NCBI RefSeq assembly: GCF_001854885.1
Contig: NZ_MDDV01000002.1
Location: 201,276-265,275, forward strand
DNA from: Ensifer sp. LCM 4579
GTDB lineage: Bacteria; Pseudomonadota; Alphaproteobacteria; Rhizobiales; Rhizobiaceae
Direction: 5' to 3'
Length of the DNA: 64,000 nucleotides
A program made the position numbers and the translations under genes. Positions 53,013 through 62,727 of the stretch are shown here, in pieces (positions within the stretch are counted from its first letter, which is position 1; each line of letters starts with the position of its first letter). The notes under the pieces were generated by a model. The model ran no database searches and had not been told where the DNA came from. It was given only the letters and a program-made list of their open reading frames with translations.

Positions 53013-55925
53013 TCAGGCCCGCTTCATGAGTGGAAACCGCTCCTTCAGCAGCCGCAGGGTTGAATCTGATCCAATCGGCGGACCGAAGAGGAAGCTCTGA
53101 CCATAATCGCAGCCCATCTGCGCGAGCTGGACCGCGTCTTCCTCGGATGCGATTCCCTCGGCGACCACCTGCATGTCGAGGTCGCGTGCCATGGCGATGA
53201 CGGAGCGCAGCACGACGGCGCGCTTGTCGCTCGGATCACGCACCAGCGCCTTGTCGATCTTGATCGTTTCGAAAGGGAAGCGGGTGAGATAGGACAGGGA
53301 GGAGTGCCCCGTGCCGAAATCGTCGAGCGCCAGGCGCAAGCCCGCTTCCTTCAGCTTCTCGAGTACGAGCCGCGCCTGTTCCGGGTTTTCCATCACCAGC
53401 GATTCGGTCAGCTCCATCTTGATTTGGGCGGGGTCGCAGCGGTTCTTGGTGAGCAGCGCACGCACGTCCTCATAGAGTTCGTTGTTCAAGAGCTGCGCAC
53501 TCGATAGGTTGACCGAGACGAAGATCGGCAGATCACCGGTTTGCGTCTGCCATTCGGAGAGATCGCTTGTTGCCCTGTCGAAGGCGAACATGCCGAGCTG
53601 GTTGATGATGTCGGAGTTCTCGGCGATCGGGATGAATTCCGTCGGCGAGATGTTGCCGCGCTTCGGGTGATCCCACCTCATGAGCGCCTCGAAGCCGGCG
53701 ATCTCGGCATCGCTCAGGCGCACGATCGGCTGGTAGACGAGCGAAAGCTCCTTGCGCTCGATCGCCCGTTTCAGGTCCGCTTCGAGCTGCAGGCGATCCG
53801 ATCCGGAGGTGCGGAAGGATGGGCGGAACGGTTCGACGCGGTTTCCACCCTCCTTCTTGGCACGGAACATTGCGAGTTCCGCATCATCGAGCAGGCCCGG
53901 CGCACTCTGCTCCTGGTCGAGCCAGGAGACGAGACCGATCGACGCGGTGAGATTGATTTCGCGATTGCCGTAGTTGAGCGGAACCATGATCGCTTTGCTG
54001 ACGGCGTCGGCGAAGTCGGCGATCTTCGTCGGATCGCGCTCGGACATGAGGATAAGGCCGAACTGATCGCCGCCGAGGCGCGCCAGCGTATCCTGGGGGC
54101 GCAACAGCCGCCGCAGCCGCCGCGTCAGCGCGATCAGGACGTTGTCGCCGGCGGCGATACCGAGCAGTTCGTTGACCTGTTTGTAGCGGTCGATGTCGAT
54201 GGCGAGCACCGTCGGCCGTGTTGCATTCGTCCCGTCGGACATCAGCAAGATCGCCTGCAGGCGGTCGAGGAACACCTGCCTGTTCGGCAGACCGGTCAGA
54301 TTGTCGAGAAGCGCGTTGTGCAGGAGACGTTCGACCGAGTTACGCTGTTCTGTAATGTCGACGATGGTGCCGACGCAGCGGATGATCTCACCATTGGCAC
54401 CGAGCACCGGCCGCGCGCGGATCGACAGCCAGTGATAATGACCGTCCTCGGCGCGCACGCGGAACTCGTGGTTCAGACGCCCCCGCCGATGCTCCAGCAG
54501 AACATCAAGGGTCGCGCGGAAGCGGTCGCGGTCATCCGGGTGCAGCCGCGGCACCCAGTTGCGCACCGGCCCGTTCATCGTTCCAAGGGAAAGCCCGAGC
54601 TGGTGCGAGATATCGGGGAGGGTGATGACGCGGTCGCGCGCCACGTCCCAGTCCCAGACGGTATCGCCCGAACCGGTCAGCGCCAGAGCCTGGCGTTCGA
54701 GGTCTGAGAAGAGGCCCTGCTGGTAGGCGCCGCCGGAAAAGGCGTGCTGCATGACCGTGAAGCCGATCAATAGCACGATCAGCACGAGGCCGCCGCCAAG
54801 CGCCGGCTGTACGATATCGTTGGCGAGTTGCCCCGTCACGGCAAGCCACGCTCCGAAGAGCCAGACGAGGATCAGCAGCCATGCGGGAACGAGAAGGATG
54901 GCACGGTCGTAACGATTGAAGCCGAGATAGGCGATGAGCACAATGCCCGCCGTTGCCGTCAGCGCGAAGGAGAGGCGCGCGATGCCCGCGGCGATCGCCG
55001 GATCGTAGATGGCAACGCCGAAGAGCAGCGCCAGGCCGAGTATCCAGGCGAGCGTCGCATAGCCGAGATGCTGATGCCAGCGGTTGAGGTTGAGATAGGT
55101 GAAAAGAAAGATCACCAGACCGGCCGCCAGGAAGACTTCGGTTCCGGCGCGCCATATGCGTTCGTCATCCGCCGTCATGCTGATCAGCTTGGACAGGAAG
55201 CCGAAGTCGACGCAGATATAGGCGAGCACCGCCCAGGCAAGCGCCGCCGTTGCCGGCAGCATCGAGGTGCCCTTGACGACGAACAGAATGGTCAGGAACA
55301 CCGCCAAGAGGCCGGCAATGCCGAGTACGATGCCGCGATAGAGCGTGAAGGCGTTGACCGTGTCCTTGTAGGCCTCGGGTTGCCACAGATATATCTGCGG
55401 CAGATCGGGCGTCGCCAGTTCGGCCACGAAGGTGACGACCGCACCGGGATTGAGGGTGATCCGGAAGACGTCGGCTTCTTCGCTCGGCTGCCGGTCGAGC
55501 GAGAAGCCCTCGCTCGGCGTGATCGAGAGAATGCGCCGGGAACCGAGGTCGGGCCAGAACAGCTTGGAATTGACCAGGCGAAAATGCGGTGCGACGATTA
55601 CCCGTTCGAGCTGCTCCTCCGACACATTGGCCAGCGCGAAGACGGCCCAGTCGCCCTGATGGTTCTCCGTACTCGAGCGCACTTCGATGCGGCGCACGAT
55701 ACCATCCGTGCCCGGAGCCGTGGAAACCTGGAACGCTTCTCCATGACCGCTATAGATTTCCGTCGTGGCGGTGAGATCGAGTGCAGTGTCCTCGCGCGAG
55801 ATCTTCACCGGTTCGAGCGCATGCGCGACGCCGCCGGCAAGGCTGAGGACGAAGACGGCAAGTGCGACCAGAAACGCTGCCAGCCTTGCGGCTGGCCATG
55901 CGAACGGCTTCAAGGTCAGGGGCAT
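53013..55925 (-). CDS. 7TM-sensor PAS-GGDEF-EAL cyclic-di-GMP signalling protein
   Basis: A 970-residue membrane protein from ATG 55925. Order: signal/membrane segment (about 10-37), periplasmic beta-rich 7TMR-DISM-type domain (to about 195), seven membrane segments (about 200-410), PAS (about 425-545, ending IRCVGTIVDITEQRNS), GGDEF (about 550-710, DNLTGLPNRQVFLDRL) and EAL (about 725-965). The cyclase signature reads RLGGDQF instead of GGDEF, so cyclase activity is doubtful. The EAL part is complete: FEALMRWDHP, VNLSSAQL, ELTES, DDFGTGHSSLSYL, KIDK and AEGIASEEDA. It most likely degrades c-di-GMP. Its start overlaps the GNAT gene stop by one base. Confidence 0.93.
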   Translation of the reverse strand: MPLTLKPFAWPAARLAAFLVALAVFVLSLAGGVAHALEPVKISREDTALDLTATTEIYSGHGEAFQVSTAPGTDGIVRRIEVRSSTENHQGDWAVFALANVSEEQLERVIVAPHFRLVNSKLFWPDLGSRRILSITPSEGFSLDRQPSEEADVFRITLNPGAVVTFVAELATPDLPQIYLWQPEAYKDTVNAFTLYRGIVLGIAGLLAVFLTILFVVKGTSMLPATAALAWAVLAYICVDFGFLSKLISMTADDERIWRAGTEVFLAAGLVIFLFTYLNLNRWHQHLGYATLAWILGLALLFGVAIYDPAIAAGIARLSFALTATAGIVLIAYLGFNRYDRAILLVPAWLLILVWLFGAWLAVTGQLANDIVQPALGGGLVLIVLLIGFTVMQHAFSGGAYQQGLFSDLERQALALTGSGDTVWDWDVARDRVITLPDISHQLGLSLGTMNGPVRNWVPRLHPDDRDRFRATLDVLLEHRRGRLNHEFRVRAEDGHYHWLSIRARPVLGANGEIIRCVGTIVDITEQRNSVERLLHNALLDNLTGLPNRQVFLDRLQAILLMSDGTNATRPTVLAIDIDRYKQVNELLGIAAGDNVLIALTRRLRRLLRPQDTLARLGGDQFGLILMSERDPTKIADFADAVSKAIMVPLNYGNREINLTASIGLVSWLDQEQSAPGLLDDAELAMFRAKKEGGNRVEPFRPSFRTSGSDRLQLEADLKRAIERKELSLVYQPIVRLSDAEIAGFEALMRWDHPKRGNISPTEFIPIAENSDIINQLGMFAFDRATSDLSEWQTQTGDLPIFVSVNLSSAQLLNNELYEDVRALLTKNRCDPAQIKMELTESLVMENPEQARLVLEKLKEAGLRLALDDFGTGHSSLSYLTRFPFETIKIDKALVRDPSDKRAVVLRSVIAMARDLDMQVVAEGIASEEDAVQLAQMGCDYGQSFLFGPPIGSDSTLRLLKERFPLMKRA

Positions 55926-56536
55926 CAAAGGGGCATGTTCCTGTTCGGTACGGCATCCGTGGCGAGCCGCGAAAACATCAGGTGATCCCGCCACTGCCCG
56001 TTTATCTTCAAGTACTGTCTCAAGTAGCCTTCACGCTCAAAGCCGACCTTTTCAAGGAGACGGATGCTCCGCGCGTTTTCCGGAATACAGGCTGCCTCGA
56101 TACGGTGCAACTCAAGCGTCGAAAAGATATAGGGGATTGTCAGCTTCAGTGCGCCGCACATGTGGCCGTGACCGGCATATTTCTGGCCCATCCAGTAGCC
56201 GATCATGCAATTCTGAGCTGCCCCCCGGCGGATGTGACCGATGGTGAGGCCGCCGAGCAGGGTTTCATCGGATTTACGGAAAAGCAACAACGGCACGGCC
56301 TGGCCGGATGCATATTCCTGTTCGTTGCGGTTGACGCGGTTGCGAAACGCGCTTTCCGTCATCTCGTCGGCGCGCCAGCTCGGCTCCCAAGGCTCCAGGA
56401 AAGTGCGGCTGTCGCTGCGCAACCGGTACCATTGCCGATAATCGGAATAGCGGGGCAGGCGCAGCAGGTAATGCTCGTTGGCGATCTCGACCGTCTCGGG
56501 CTGCCGCGACAGGAACCGAAAAACCGATCGTGCCAT
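55925..56536 (-). CDS. rimJ: GNAT-family N-acetyltransferase (RimJ-like)
   Basis: A 203-residue acetyltransferase. The beginning (IANEHYLLRLPRYSDYRQWY) and LEPWEPSWRADEMTESAFRN match the RimJ/RimL group that acetylates N-termini of ribosomal proteins. The acetyl-CoA part is IGYWMGQKYAGHGHMCGALK, and the late text CIPENARSIRLLEKVGFERE with GYLRQYLKINGQWRDHLMF completes the fold. Its stop shares a base with the start of the GGDEF-EAL gene (TGATG), so the two are translated together. The reason for that link is unknown. Confidence 0.87.
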   Translation of the reverse strand: MARSVFRFLSRQPETVEIANEHYLLRLPRYSDYRQWYRLRSDSRTFLEPWEPSWRADEMTESAFRNRVNRNEQEYASGQAVPLLLFRKSDETLLGGLTIGHIRRGAAQNCMIGYWMGQKYAGHGHMCGALKLTIPYIFSTLELHRIEAACIPENARSIRLLEKVGFEREGYLRQYLKINGQWRDHLMFSRLATDAVPNRNMPL

Positions 56537-56706
56537 ATATGCCTCCGCGCCAAGCTCACGAGCCGGGCAATGACAAAAGCAAATGCCGTCTCATTTCGAA
56601 ACGTCGCACAAGTTTACGTCCAAATCGAATCCGATTTTAGAAATTGTGCAAGAAAATCACGGTGTACGGCCGCCGACGGCATCAGCCGCAGCGGCAGCAG
56701 CCTGCG

Positions 56707-58008
56707 TCAGCCCGCCATGGCCTTTACCGCGGCCGGCTTCGCGCTCAACGAGGAGAGGAGATCGTTCATCGATGCGAGGTGGTCGAGAGGGCCGATCGCC
56801 GAAAGCGTGGGCACGGTGTCGAAGAAAAGCCGACCGGCGAGATCCGTCAGGCGCTCGATCGTGATGCCGGACAGACGCTCCATGAGTTCGTCATTCGGAA
56901 TGGGCCGCCCATAGAGCATCATCTGCCGGGCAATCTGGCCGGCCCGGGCTGCGGGGCTCTCCTGACCCATCAATAATTGTGCCCGGATCTGCGCGCGAGC
57001 GCGCTCGATCTCCTGCTGTTCGATGTTCGTCGAAGATTTCCGCAACTCCTCGACTATGACCGGCATCAGTTCGGGCAGGTTTTCGCCACCGGTCGCGGCA
57101 TGGATGCCGAAGATACCGGTATCGGAAAAGCCCCAATGGAAGGCATAGACGGAATAACAGAGGCCGCGATGCTCGCGCACTTCCTGGAAGAGGCGTGACG
57201 ACATGCCGCCGCCAAGGATATTGGCGAGGATCTGAGAGCAATAGAAGTCGCGAGCATGATAGGCCCTGCCTTCGAAGCCGAGCAGGATCTGCGCGTCCAT
57301 GAGGTCACGGGTTTCGCGACTGTCGCCGCCGGTATAGCGGGCCGTATCCAGCACGGGAGATGCAAGCGGCGAGGCGGGCAAGGTGGAGAAACGCTCCTCC
57401 ACCTGACGCACGATCGTATCGTGGTCGATGGCGCCGGCGGCGACGATAAAGGTCCGGTCGGTTGTGTAGTTGCGGCCGAGATAGTGGCGAATCTGGTCGG
57501 GAGTAAACGACATCACCGTTTCCGGCGTCCCGAGGATCGGCCGGCCGACCGTCTGATCGCGATAGGCCGTCTCGGCAAAGCGGTCGAACACCACGTCGTC
57601 CGGCGTGTCGTCGGCAGCGCCGATCTCCTGCAGGATCACGTGCTTCTCGCGGCGGAGCTCGTCCTCCTCGAAAGTCGATTCCGTCAGGATATCCGCCAGG
57701 ATGTCGATCGCCAGCGGCACGTGGTCCTTGAGCACGCGCGCATAATAGGAGGTCGTCTCGGTGGAGGTGGCGGCGTTGACCTCGCCGCCGACATTCTCGA
57801 TCTCTTCGGCGATCTGGCGGGCGCTGCGCCGACTCGTGCCCTTGAAAGCCATGTGCTCCAGCAAATGCGCAATGCCGTGTTCCTCCACGGTCTCATTGCG
57901 CGAACCGGACTTGATCCAGACGCCGAGCGCCACGCTCTCGAGATGCGGCATTTGCTCGGTAACCACGGTCAGCCCGGAAGGCAGCCGGGTGCACTCAACT
58001 TTCATCAT
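56707..58008 (-). CDS. M16 family zinc peptidase (mitochondrial processing peptidase-like)
   Basis: A 433-residue pitrilysin-type protease. The inverted zinc motif HLLEHMAFKGT (HxxEH) is at about residues 46-56 and the distal Glu lies in VGGEVNAATSTETTSYYARV. Later text is GLCYSVYAFHWGFSDTGIFG, typical of M16B proteins. Such enzymes are related to the mitochondrial processing peptidase beta subunit, and the alphaproteobacterial versions are cytoplasmic or periplasmic. There is no signal peptide. ATG 58005 is an alternative start. It follows thrC on the same strand by 14 bases, as in most Rhizobiales. Confidence 0.92.
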   Translation of the reverse strand: MMKVECTRLPSGLTVVTEQMPHLESVALGVWIKSGSRNETVEEHGIAHLLEHMAFKGTSRRSARQIAEEIENVGGEVNAATSTETTSYYARVLKDHVPLAIDILADILTESTFEEDELRREKHVILQEIGAADDTPDDVVFDRFAETAYRDQTVGRPILGTPETVMSFTPDQIRHYLGRNYTTDRTFIVAAGAIDHDTIVRQVEERFSTLPASPLASPVLDTARYTGGDSRETRDLMDAQILLGFEGRAYHARDFYCSQILANILGGGMSSRLFQEVREHRGLCYSVYAFHWGFSDTGIFGIHAATGGENLPELMPVIVEELRKSSTNIEQQEIERARAQIRAQLLMGQESPAARAGQIARQMMLYGRPIPNDELMERLSGITIERLTDLAGRLFFDTVPTLSAIGPLDHLASMNDLLSSLSAKPAAVKAMAG

Positions 58009-58022
58009 CCGCTTCTTTCGTT

Positions 58023-59429
58023 CTAATCCCGAACGCGCGTGCGCTCGCCGATGAAGGTTTCGACGATCTTCAGTTCCGGATCGAGAATATCGAAACGCTC
58101 CGCCCTAGTCATGAGATCAGCAAGCCACGACGGAAGCGCCGGGTCAATACCGCTGGCCGATTTTACCGCGTCGGGAAATTTGGCCGGGTGGGCGGTCGCA
58201 AGCGTCACCATCGGTGCTTGAGGCTTCTCGTGCCCGACCGCAACAAAAGCGCCGATTGCCGTATGCGGATCAAGGAGATAGCCGGTCTCCTCATAGGTTT
58301 TTCGGATCGTCTCCGACACCTCTTTTTCCGAGGCGCTGCCAGCGCGGAATTCCTTGCGGATTTTTTTCAGCGCTCCCTCGCTGATCGCGAACGACCCGGA
58401 CTGGTTGAGCCCTGCCATCGCCGCGCGCACCGCAGCCGGATCCCGATCATGGGTTTCGAACAGGAGCCGCTCGAAATTGGAGGAGATCTGAATGTCCATC
58501 GACGGGGACGTCGTGGCCTTCACCTCGCGCATTTCATAGCGGCCGGTCTTCAGAGTGCGTGCAAGTATGTCGTTCTCATTGGTGGCGATGATCAGCTTGT
58601 CGATCGGCAGGCCCATGCGCTTTGCGACATAGCCCGCGAAAATATCGCCGAAATTGCCGGTCGGCACAGTGAACGAAATCTTCCGATCCGGGCCGCCGAG
58701 CGTGATCGCGGTCGTGAAATAGTAGACGATCTGCGCCATGATGCGCGCCCAGTTGATCGAGTTGACGCCGGAAAGCTTCACCCGGTCGCGAAAGGTCTCG
58801 TCGTTGAACATGGCTTTGACGAGGTTCTGGCAGTCGTCGAAATTGCCGTTGACGGCGATCGCATGAACATTGCCGGCGGTCGCAGTGGTCATCTGCCTCT
58901 GCTGCACCGGCGACACCTTGCCGTGCGGGAAGAGAATGAAAATATCGGTGCGCTCGCGGCCGGCAAAGGCGTCGATCGCGGCTCCGCCGGTGTCGCCCGA
59001 GGTCGCGCCGACGATCGTCGCGCGTTCGCCCCGCTCGGCAAGCACATGATCCATCAGCCGCGCCAGCAACTGCATGGCGACATCCTTGAAGGCGAGCGTC
59101 GAGCCATGGAAGAGTTCCACCACGAAGGAGTTCGGGCCGGTCTGGACCAGGGGTGCCACCGCCGGGTGGCGGAAGGTGGCGTAAGCCTCGTCGATCATTT
59201 CGCGGAACGTCGCGGCCGGGATCTCGCCATTGGTGAAGGGGTGCAGCACGGCGAATGCGATGTCCTGGTAGGACTTGCCGCGCAGCCCCCGGATTTCTTT
59301 CTTCGAAAAGCTCGGCCACTCCTTCGGAAGATAAAGGCCGCCGTCGCGGGCGAGTCCCGCCAAAAGCGCATCGCAGAATCCGAGCGGGGCCGCTTCTCCG
59401 CGCGTCGATATGTACTTCACCGTCTTCAT
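58023..59429 (-). CDS. threonine synthase thrC: threonine synthase
   Basis: A 468-residue PLP enzyme that converts phosphohomoserine to threonine. ATG 59429 gives MKTVKYISTRGEAAPLGFCD, the usual start; the frame to 59513 was not used. The PLP Lys is in FHGSTLAFKDVAMQLLARLM, the phosphate loop in VGATSGDTGGAAIDAFAGRE, and SFTVPTGNFGDIFAGYVAKR is also present. The long form of about 470 residues is the bacterial/yeast type. The M16 protease follows. The partner thrB lies at 48.7 kb. Confidence 0.95.
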   Translation of the reverse strand: MKTVKYISTRGEAAPLGFCDALLAGLARDGGLYLPKEWPSFSKKEIRGLRGKSYQDIAFAVLHPFTNGEIPAATFREMIDEAYATFRHPAVAPLVQTGPNSFVVELFHGSTLAFKDVAMQLLARLMDHVLAERGERATIVGATSGDTGGAAIDAFAGRERTDIFILFPHGKVSPVQQRQMTTATAGNVHAIAVNGNFDDCQNLVKAMFNDETFRDRVKLSGVNSINWARIMAQIVYYFTTAITLGGPDRKISFTVPTGNFGDIFAGYVAKRMGLPIDKLIIATNENDILARTLKTGRYEMREVKATTSPSMDIQISSNFERLLFETHDRDPAAVRAAMAGLNQSGSFAISEGALKKIRKEFRAGSASEKEVSETIRKTYEETGYLLDPHTAIGAFVAVGHEKPQAPMVTLATAHPAKFPDAVKSASGIDPALPSWLADLMTRAERFDILDPELKIVETFIGERTRVRD

Positions 59430-59886
59430 TCCTTCGTCACCCATATCCCGTGGCTGGAGTGCAATCGGGCGACCGGCCCGCGCACTCATCTCGATCCGCC
59501 TCTCGCGCCGCACCCTTCAAGAGGCGCATAACATCGGTTGCAGCAAGCAGGCATTGTGGAGTTCTTGAGAGACGCCCGCCCCCGCCGCCCTTTTTGCGTC
59601 AGTCCCCCGAAAATCGCGCGGCCATTCTTGTTACCATGGCAATTTCGCGCCCTTTTCGGAATTTTCGGTTCAACAGGGCCGCCCCGTCGATTTTTCGATT
59701 TCGCGCTGCTATAGACGATGCCCGAAGGCCGTGAAAGGCCTCTGCCGATCGTAATCGCACCGGAAGCGGCGGTCCCGCATGATTTCGGTTCGAGCATCGC
59801 AACGGGCCGCGACGACTACGGCTGTTTCAGGCTGCGGTCATGGCGTTCCCGAGAATTTTGAACTGGTTCTGAAGAGGTTGTGCAAC
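59430..59886. other. intergenic region between divergent genes
   Basis: This stretch separates thrC from the lipoprotein gene. I saw no conserved protein, RNA or known repeat. It must hold both promoters. The open frame from 59779 enters the lipoprotein gene in phase but has no lipoprotein-like leader before 59887. Confidence 0.4.
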
Positions 59887-60432
59887 GTGTCTGCCAATGT
59901 GTCTCGCCATCTTCTCGCAATGTCCGTCCTGCTGGCCGTCGCCGGCTGTAACAAGACGCAAACGGGAGGGGCAATCGAAGCAGGCGGCAGCGCGAGTGCG
60001 CCGACCCCGGCCGTCGTCCAGGCAGCTTGCCCGCCTGTAACGCTCAGGGATGGAACCGCCTCCTATCGCACCTATGCCAAGGGTGGAAAGGACGATCCCA
60101 CCAAGGTCGTCTATCAGGCGTCGCTTGCCGATACCACGCGCCAGTGCGTACAGAGCCAAGACAGCCTCAGGGTGACGGTGGTCGCGCAGGGTCGCGTTGT
60201 GGCCGGTCCCGCCGGTGGGCCGGGCAAGCTGACCATGCCGATCCGCGTTGCCGCGACCGACGGCGAAAAGACGCTCTATTCCGAACTGACGCAATTCCCG
60301 GTCGAGGTCCCGCCGGGCAGCACCAATGCACAGTTCGTCTTCACCAAGGCCGACGTCACCCTGCCGGCGGGCGCTGGGGCGGACGCGAAGATATTCATCG
60401 GTTTCGACGAGGGGCCGTATCGGACGCGGTAG
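59887..60432 (+). CDS. hypothetical lipoprotein
   Basis: A 181-residue lipoprotein if started at GTG 59887, 9 bases after GAAGAGG. Its signal (NVSRHLLAMSVLLAVAGC) ends in lipobox AVAGC with the lipid Cys at position 21. After a Gly/Ala/Ser-rich linker, the mature domain has CPPVTLRDGTASYRTYAKGG, YQASLADTTRQCVQSQDSLR and VTVVAQGRVVAGPAGGPGKL, with two Cys that may pair, and a beta-sandwich look. I know similar proteins in rhizobia only as hypotheticals. It would be anchored in the envelope. Confidence 0.72.
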   Translation: MSANVSRHLLAMSVLLAVAGCNKTQTGGAIEAGGSASAPTPAVVQAACPPVTLRDGTASYRTYAKGGKDDPTKVVYQASLADTTRQCVQSQDSLRVTVVAQGRVVAGPAGGPGKLTMPIRVAATDGEKTLYSELTQFPVEVPPGSTNAQFVFTKADVTLPAGAGADAKIFIGFDEGPYRTR

Positions 60433-60465
60433 GCTTCGCGGTCCGCCTTTTACTCTGAGCGGATT

Positions 60466-60492
60466 GCCCCTCTCCACAGGCGGGAGAGGGGC
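60466..60492. terminator. bidirectional terminator (REP-like hairpin)
   Basis: GCCCCTCTCC (60466-60475) pairs with GGAGAGGGGC (60483-60492) over a short loop and is followed by CTTGC. It lies between two convergent genes; similar hairpins recur in this genome. Confidence 0.6.
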
Positions 60493-60541
60493 CTTGCGAC
60501 TCCGGCGCCGTCAGCTACGATCCGAATCCACGAGAGCCCGA

Positions 60542-61648
60542 TCACTCGGCGGGCACACTGTTGCCGGCCTCCCATTTGTAAAGGGAGAAGCTCGGCGAGG
60601 TCAGATCGCCGGATTCGCCATAGGTCAGTTTGCCGATTACCGTATCGATCTCGTCGCCGGACTTGATCGCTGTGGCGACCGCAGTCGGATCTTCGGGGGA
60701 GCCCGCCTTCTCGATGCCGGCCTTGATCACCTGTACGGCGGCGTAGGCGTTGAGCGTGAATGCTTCGGCCGGAATGTTCTTCGCCTTGAGAGCCTCGATC
60801 ACCGGCGCAGCGGCTGGGTTGCGGGTGGCGTCGCTGGCATTGGTGTAGATCGTCCCCTCGGCCGCATCGCCGCCGATTGCCCAGAACTCCGTGTTGGAGA
60901 GGCCGTCGCCGCCGATCAGCTGTGCGTCGACACCCTGATCGTGCATCTGACGGACAAGCAGGCCGCCCTCGGCGTGGTAGCCGCCGAAATAGACCACGTC
61001 GACCTTCTCGGCCTTAAGGCGCGTGACGATGGCGCTGTAGTCCTTCTCGCCCGGGGTCAGTCCTTCATAGACGACTTCATCGATACCGCCTGCATTGATG
61101 GCGGCCTTGAAGCCGTCGGCGAGGCCTTTGCCGTAGGCCCCCTTGTCATGAAGGACGGCGATGCGCTTGTCCTTGAGATTCTGCAAGACGTAATCGGCGG
61201 CGACCACGGCCTGCTGATCATCGCGGCCGCAGGTGCGAAAGACATTCCAGAGCCCGCGGGTGGTGAGATTCGGCGTCGTCGCCGTCGGCGTGACCATGAC
61301 GATGCCGTTTTCCGCCAGCACGTCGGAGGCCGGCATCGCCGTACCGGAAAGAACCGGGCCGACCACATAGCGCACGCCTTCGCCTGCAAGCTGGTTGGAT
61401 ACGGACACGGCCTGCTTCGGTTCGCCGCCGGTGTCGACGATCCTGATGACGACCTTCTCGCCACCGATGCCGCCTTTTTCATTGATCGCGGCCACGGCGG
61501 CCTCGGCGCCGTTCTTGACCTGCTCGCCGAAGGCCGCGACCGGTCCGGTGAGCGGGGTGATCACGCCGAGCGTGACGTCGGCATGGGCGAGCGGAGCAAA
61601 AGCGACACCGGCCGCAAAGGTCAGTGCGGACAACAATGAAAGACGCAT
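60542..61648 (-). CDS. branched-chain amino acid ABC transporter substrate-binding protein (LivJ/K-like)
   Basis: A 368-residue periplasmic protein. ATG 61648 follows AGGAGGAG; the signal peptide [20 protein letters not shown] is cut after AHA. The mature start [20 protein letters not shown], then [40 protein letters not shown] and [19 protein letters not shown] follow the Leu/Ile/Val binding protein pattern. No permease or ATPase genes lie beside it in the window, so it is an orphan binding protein that may serve a transporter elsewhere. A RIME lies upstream. Confidence 0.92.
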   Translation of the reverse strand: MRLSLLSALTFAAGVAFAPLAHADVTLGVITPLTGPVAAFGEQVKNGAEAAVAAINEKGGIGGEKVVIRIVDTGGEPKQAVSVSNQLAGEGVRYVVGPVLSGTAMPASDVLAENGIVMVTPTATTPNLTTRGLWNVFRTCGRDDQQAVVAADYVLQNLKDKRIAVLHDKGAYGKGLADGFKAAINAGGIDEVVYEGLTPGEKDYSAIVTRLKAEKVDVVYFGGYHAEGGLLVRQMHDQGVDAQLIGGDGLSNTEFWAIGGDAAEGTIYTNASDATRNPAAAPVIEALKAKNIPAEAFTLNAYAAVQVIKAGIEKAGSPEDPTAVATAIKSGDEIDTVIGKLTYGESGDLTSPSFSLYKWEAGNSVPAE

Positions 61649-61758
61649 GGCGTTTTCTCCTCCTTGGAAAGTCCCCTTGAACCTGTTGATATAGTCCTCT
61701 TGCGCGGCTGGGAAACCGGCTCGTTCGACAGAAAGCACGCGCTATTTGTTGCGTAACC

Positions 61759-61865
61759 CTACAGCGCCGCGCGCCTTATTAGACGCGCAAGGGTTGCTGG
61801 AGCACTCTGAATCGCTGCATGTCCTTGCCCCTTAGTCGAGGTCGGCTAAACGAGACATGCAGTAG
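61759..61865. repeat. RIME1 element, complete copy
   Basis: CTACAGCGCCGCGCGCCTTA to GCGCAAGGGTTGCTGGAG is the first palindrome, and CGCTGCATGTCCTTGCCCCT to AAACGAGACATGCAGTAG the second. It is slightly more diverged than the copy at 35821. The element fills most of the gap between the HAD gene and the binding protein gene, both on the minus strand. Confidence 0.85.
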
Positions 61866-61935
61866 AGGACGCGCCAAGCCTGCCGAGCGGATTTGCAGCC
61901 GCGAGTTGGCAGGTCGTTTCAGGCGGCAAAAGCTG

Positions 61936-62631
61936 TCAGGCGGTCAGTGATTCCGACCATTCGGCAAGCGCAGCGATCACGCCGGGCAAGGATGCCATAC
62001 GCGCAAAGACGGTCTCCGCGCCGGCATCCGTCAGCCTGTCGGCATGCGACGGATAGGTATGCTTCCCGCCGGTGAAGCCGACGACGCGCATCCCGGCCGC
62101 CCGCGCGCCGTGGACGCCGTGGACGGAATCCTCAATGACGAGGACGCGCGAGGGGTCGCGGCCGAACTGGGCGGCACCGTGCAGGAAGATATCCGGCTTC
62201 GGCTTCACCCGATCCGGCCCGAGGTCTCGCGCGGAATAGATATGGGGACCGAAATGATCGCGGATGCCGACCTTGCCGAGCATCGTGGCGAGGCGCGCCG
62301 AGGTGGAGTTGGAGCAGACGCAATGCGGCAGCGTGAGCTGCATCAGCACCGGCAGGACGCCGTCGATGATTCTGACGTCGCGGGCCAGTCGCTTGTCGAG
62401 AACGGCCTCGACCTTGTCGATCAGCGAGGCCGAGAGCGGAACATTGGCCTCCTTTTCGATCGTCAGCAGGGTGTCGCGCCATGTCATGCCGGCGAAGCGT
62501 TCATTCATCTCGTCGATGCTGATCGGATAGCCCGCCTCGCTCACCAGCGCAGCCTGAACTTCCGAGGCTATGATTTCCGAATCGACGAGAACGCCGTCGC
62601 AATCGAAGATGATGAGGTCGATACCGGTCAT
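61936..62631 (-). CDS. HAD-superfamily phosphatase (beta-phosphoglucomutase/GPH-like)
   Basis: A 231-residue hydrolase from ATG 62631. Motif I is IIFDCDGVLVDSEIIASEVQ with the nucleophile Asp, motif II is CVCSNSTSARLATMLG, motif III has KPKPDIFLHGAAQFG, and motif IV is VLVIEDSVHGVHGARAAGMR. The helical cap after motif I (AGYPISIDEMNERFAGMTWR) resembles the YqaB/beta-PGM group. The substrate is unknown. It diverges from the GntR regulator, and the space between carries the triple repeat. Confidence 0.85.
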   Translation of the reverse strand: MTGIDLIIFDCDGVLVDSEIIASEVQAALVSEAGYPISIDEMNERFAGMTWRDTLLTIEKEANVPLSASLIDKVEAVLDKRLARDVRIIDGVLPVLMQLTLPHCVCSNSTSARLATMLGKVGIRDHFGPHIYSARDLGPDRVKPKPDIFLHGAAQFGRDPSRVLVIEDSVHGVHGARAAGMRVVGFTGGKHTYPSHADRLTDAGAETVFARMASLPGVIAALAEWSESLTA

Positions 62632-62727
62632 GATGGTTCCTTGGGGGAAACGCCGCTGGCAGGGAGGTTCTGAAATGCGGACGGAAATAGTCCCGGCAGG
62701 TTTATACGATGGCGGTTCAAAGCTCAA

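Noticed and set aside
54828-55985. 385-residue plus-strand open frame opposite the GGDEF-EAL gene
   Set aside because: Shadow of the sensor region on the opposite strand; no domain or start signal.
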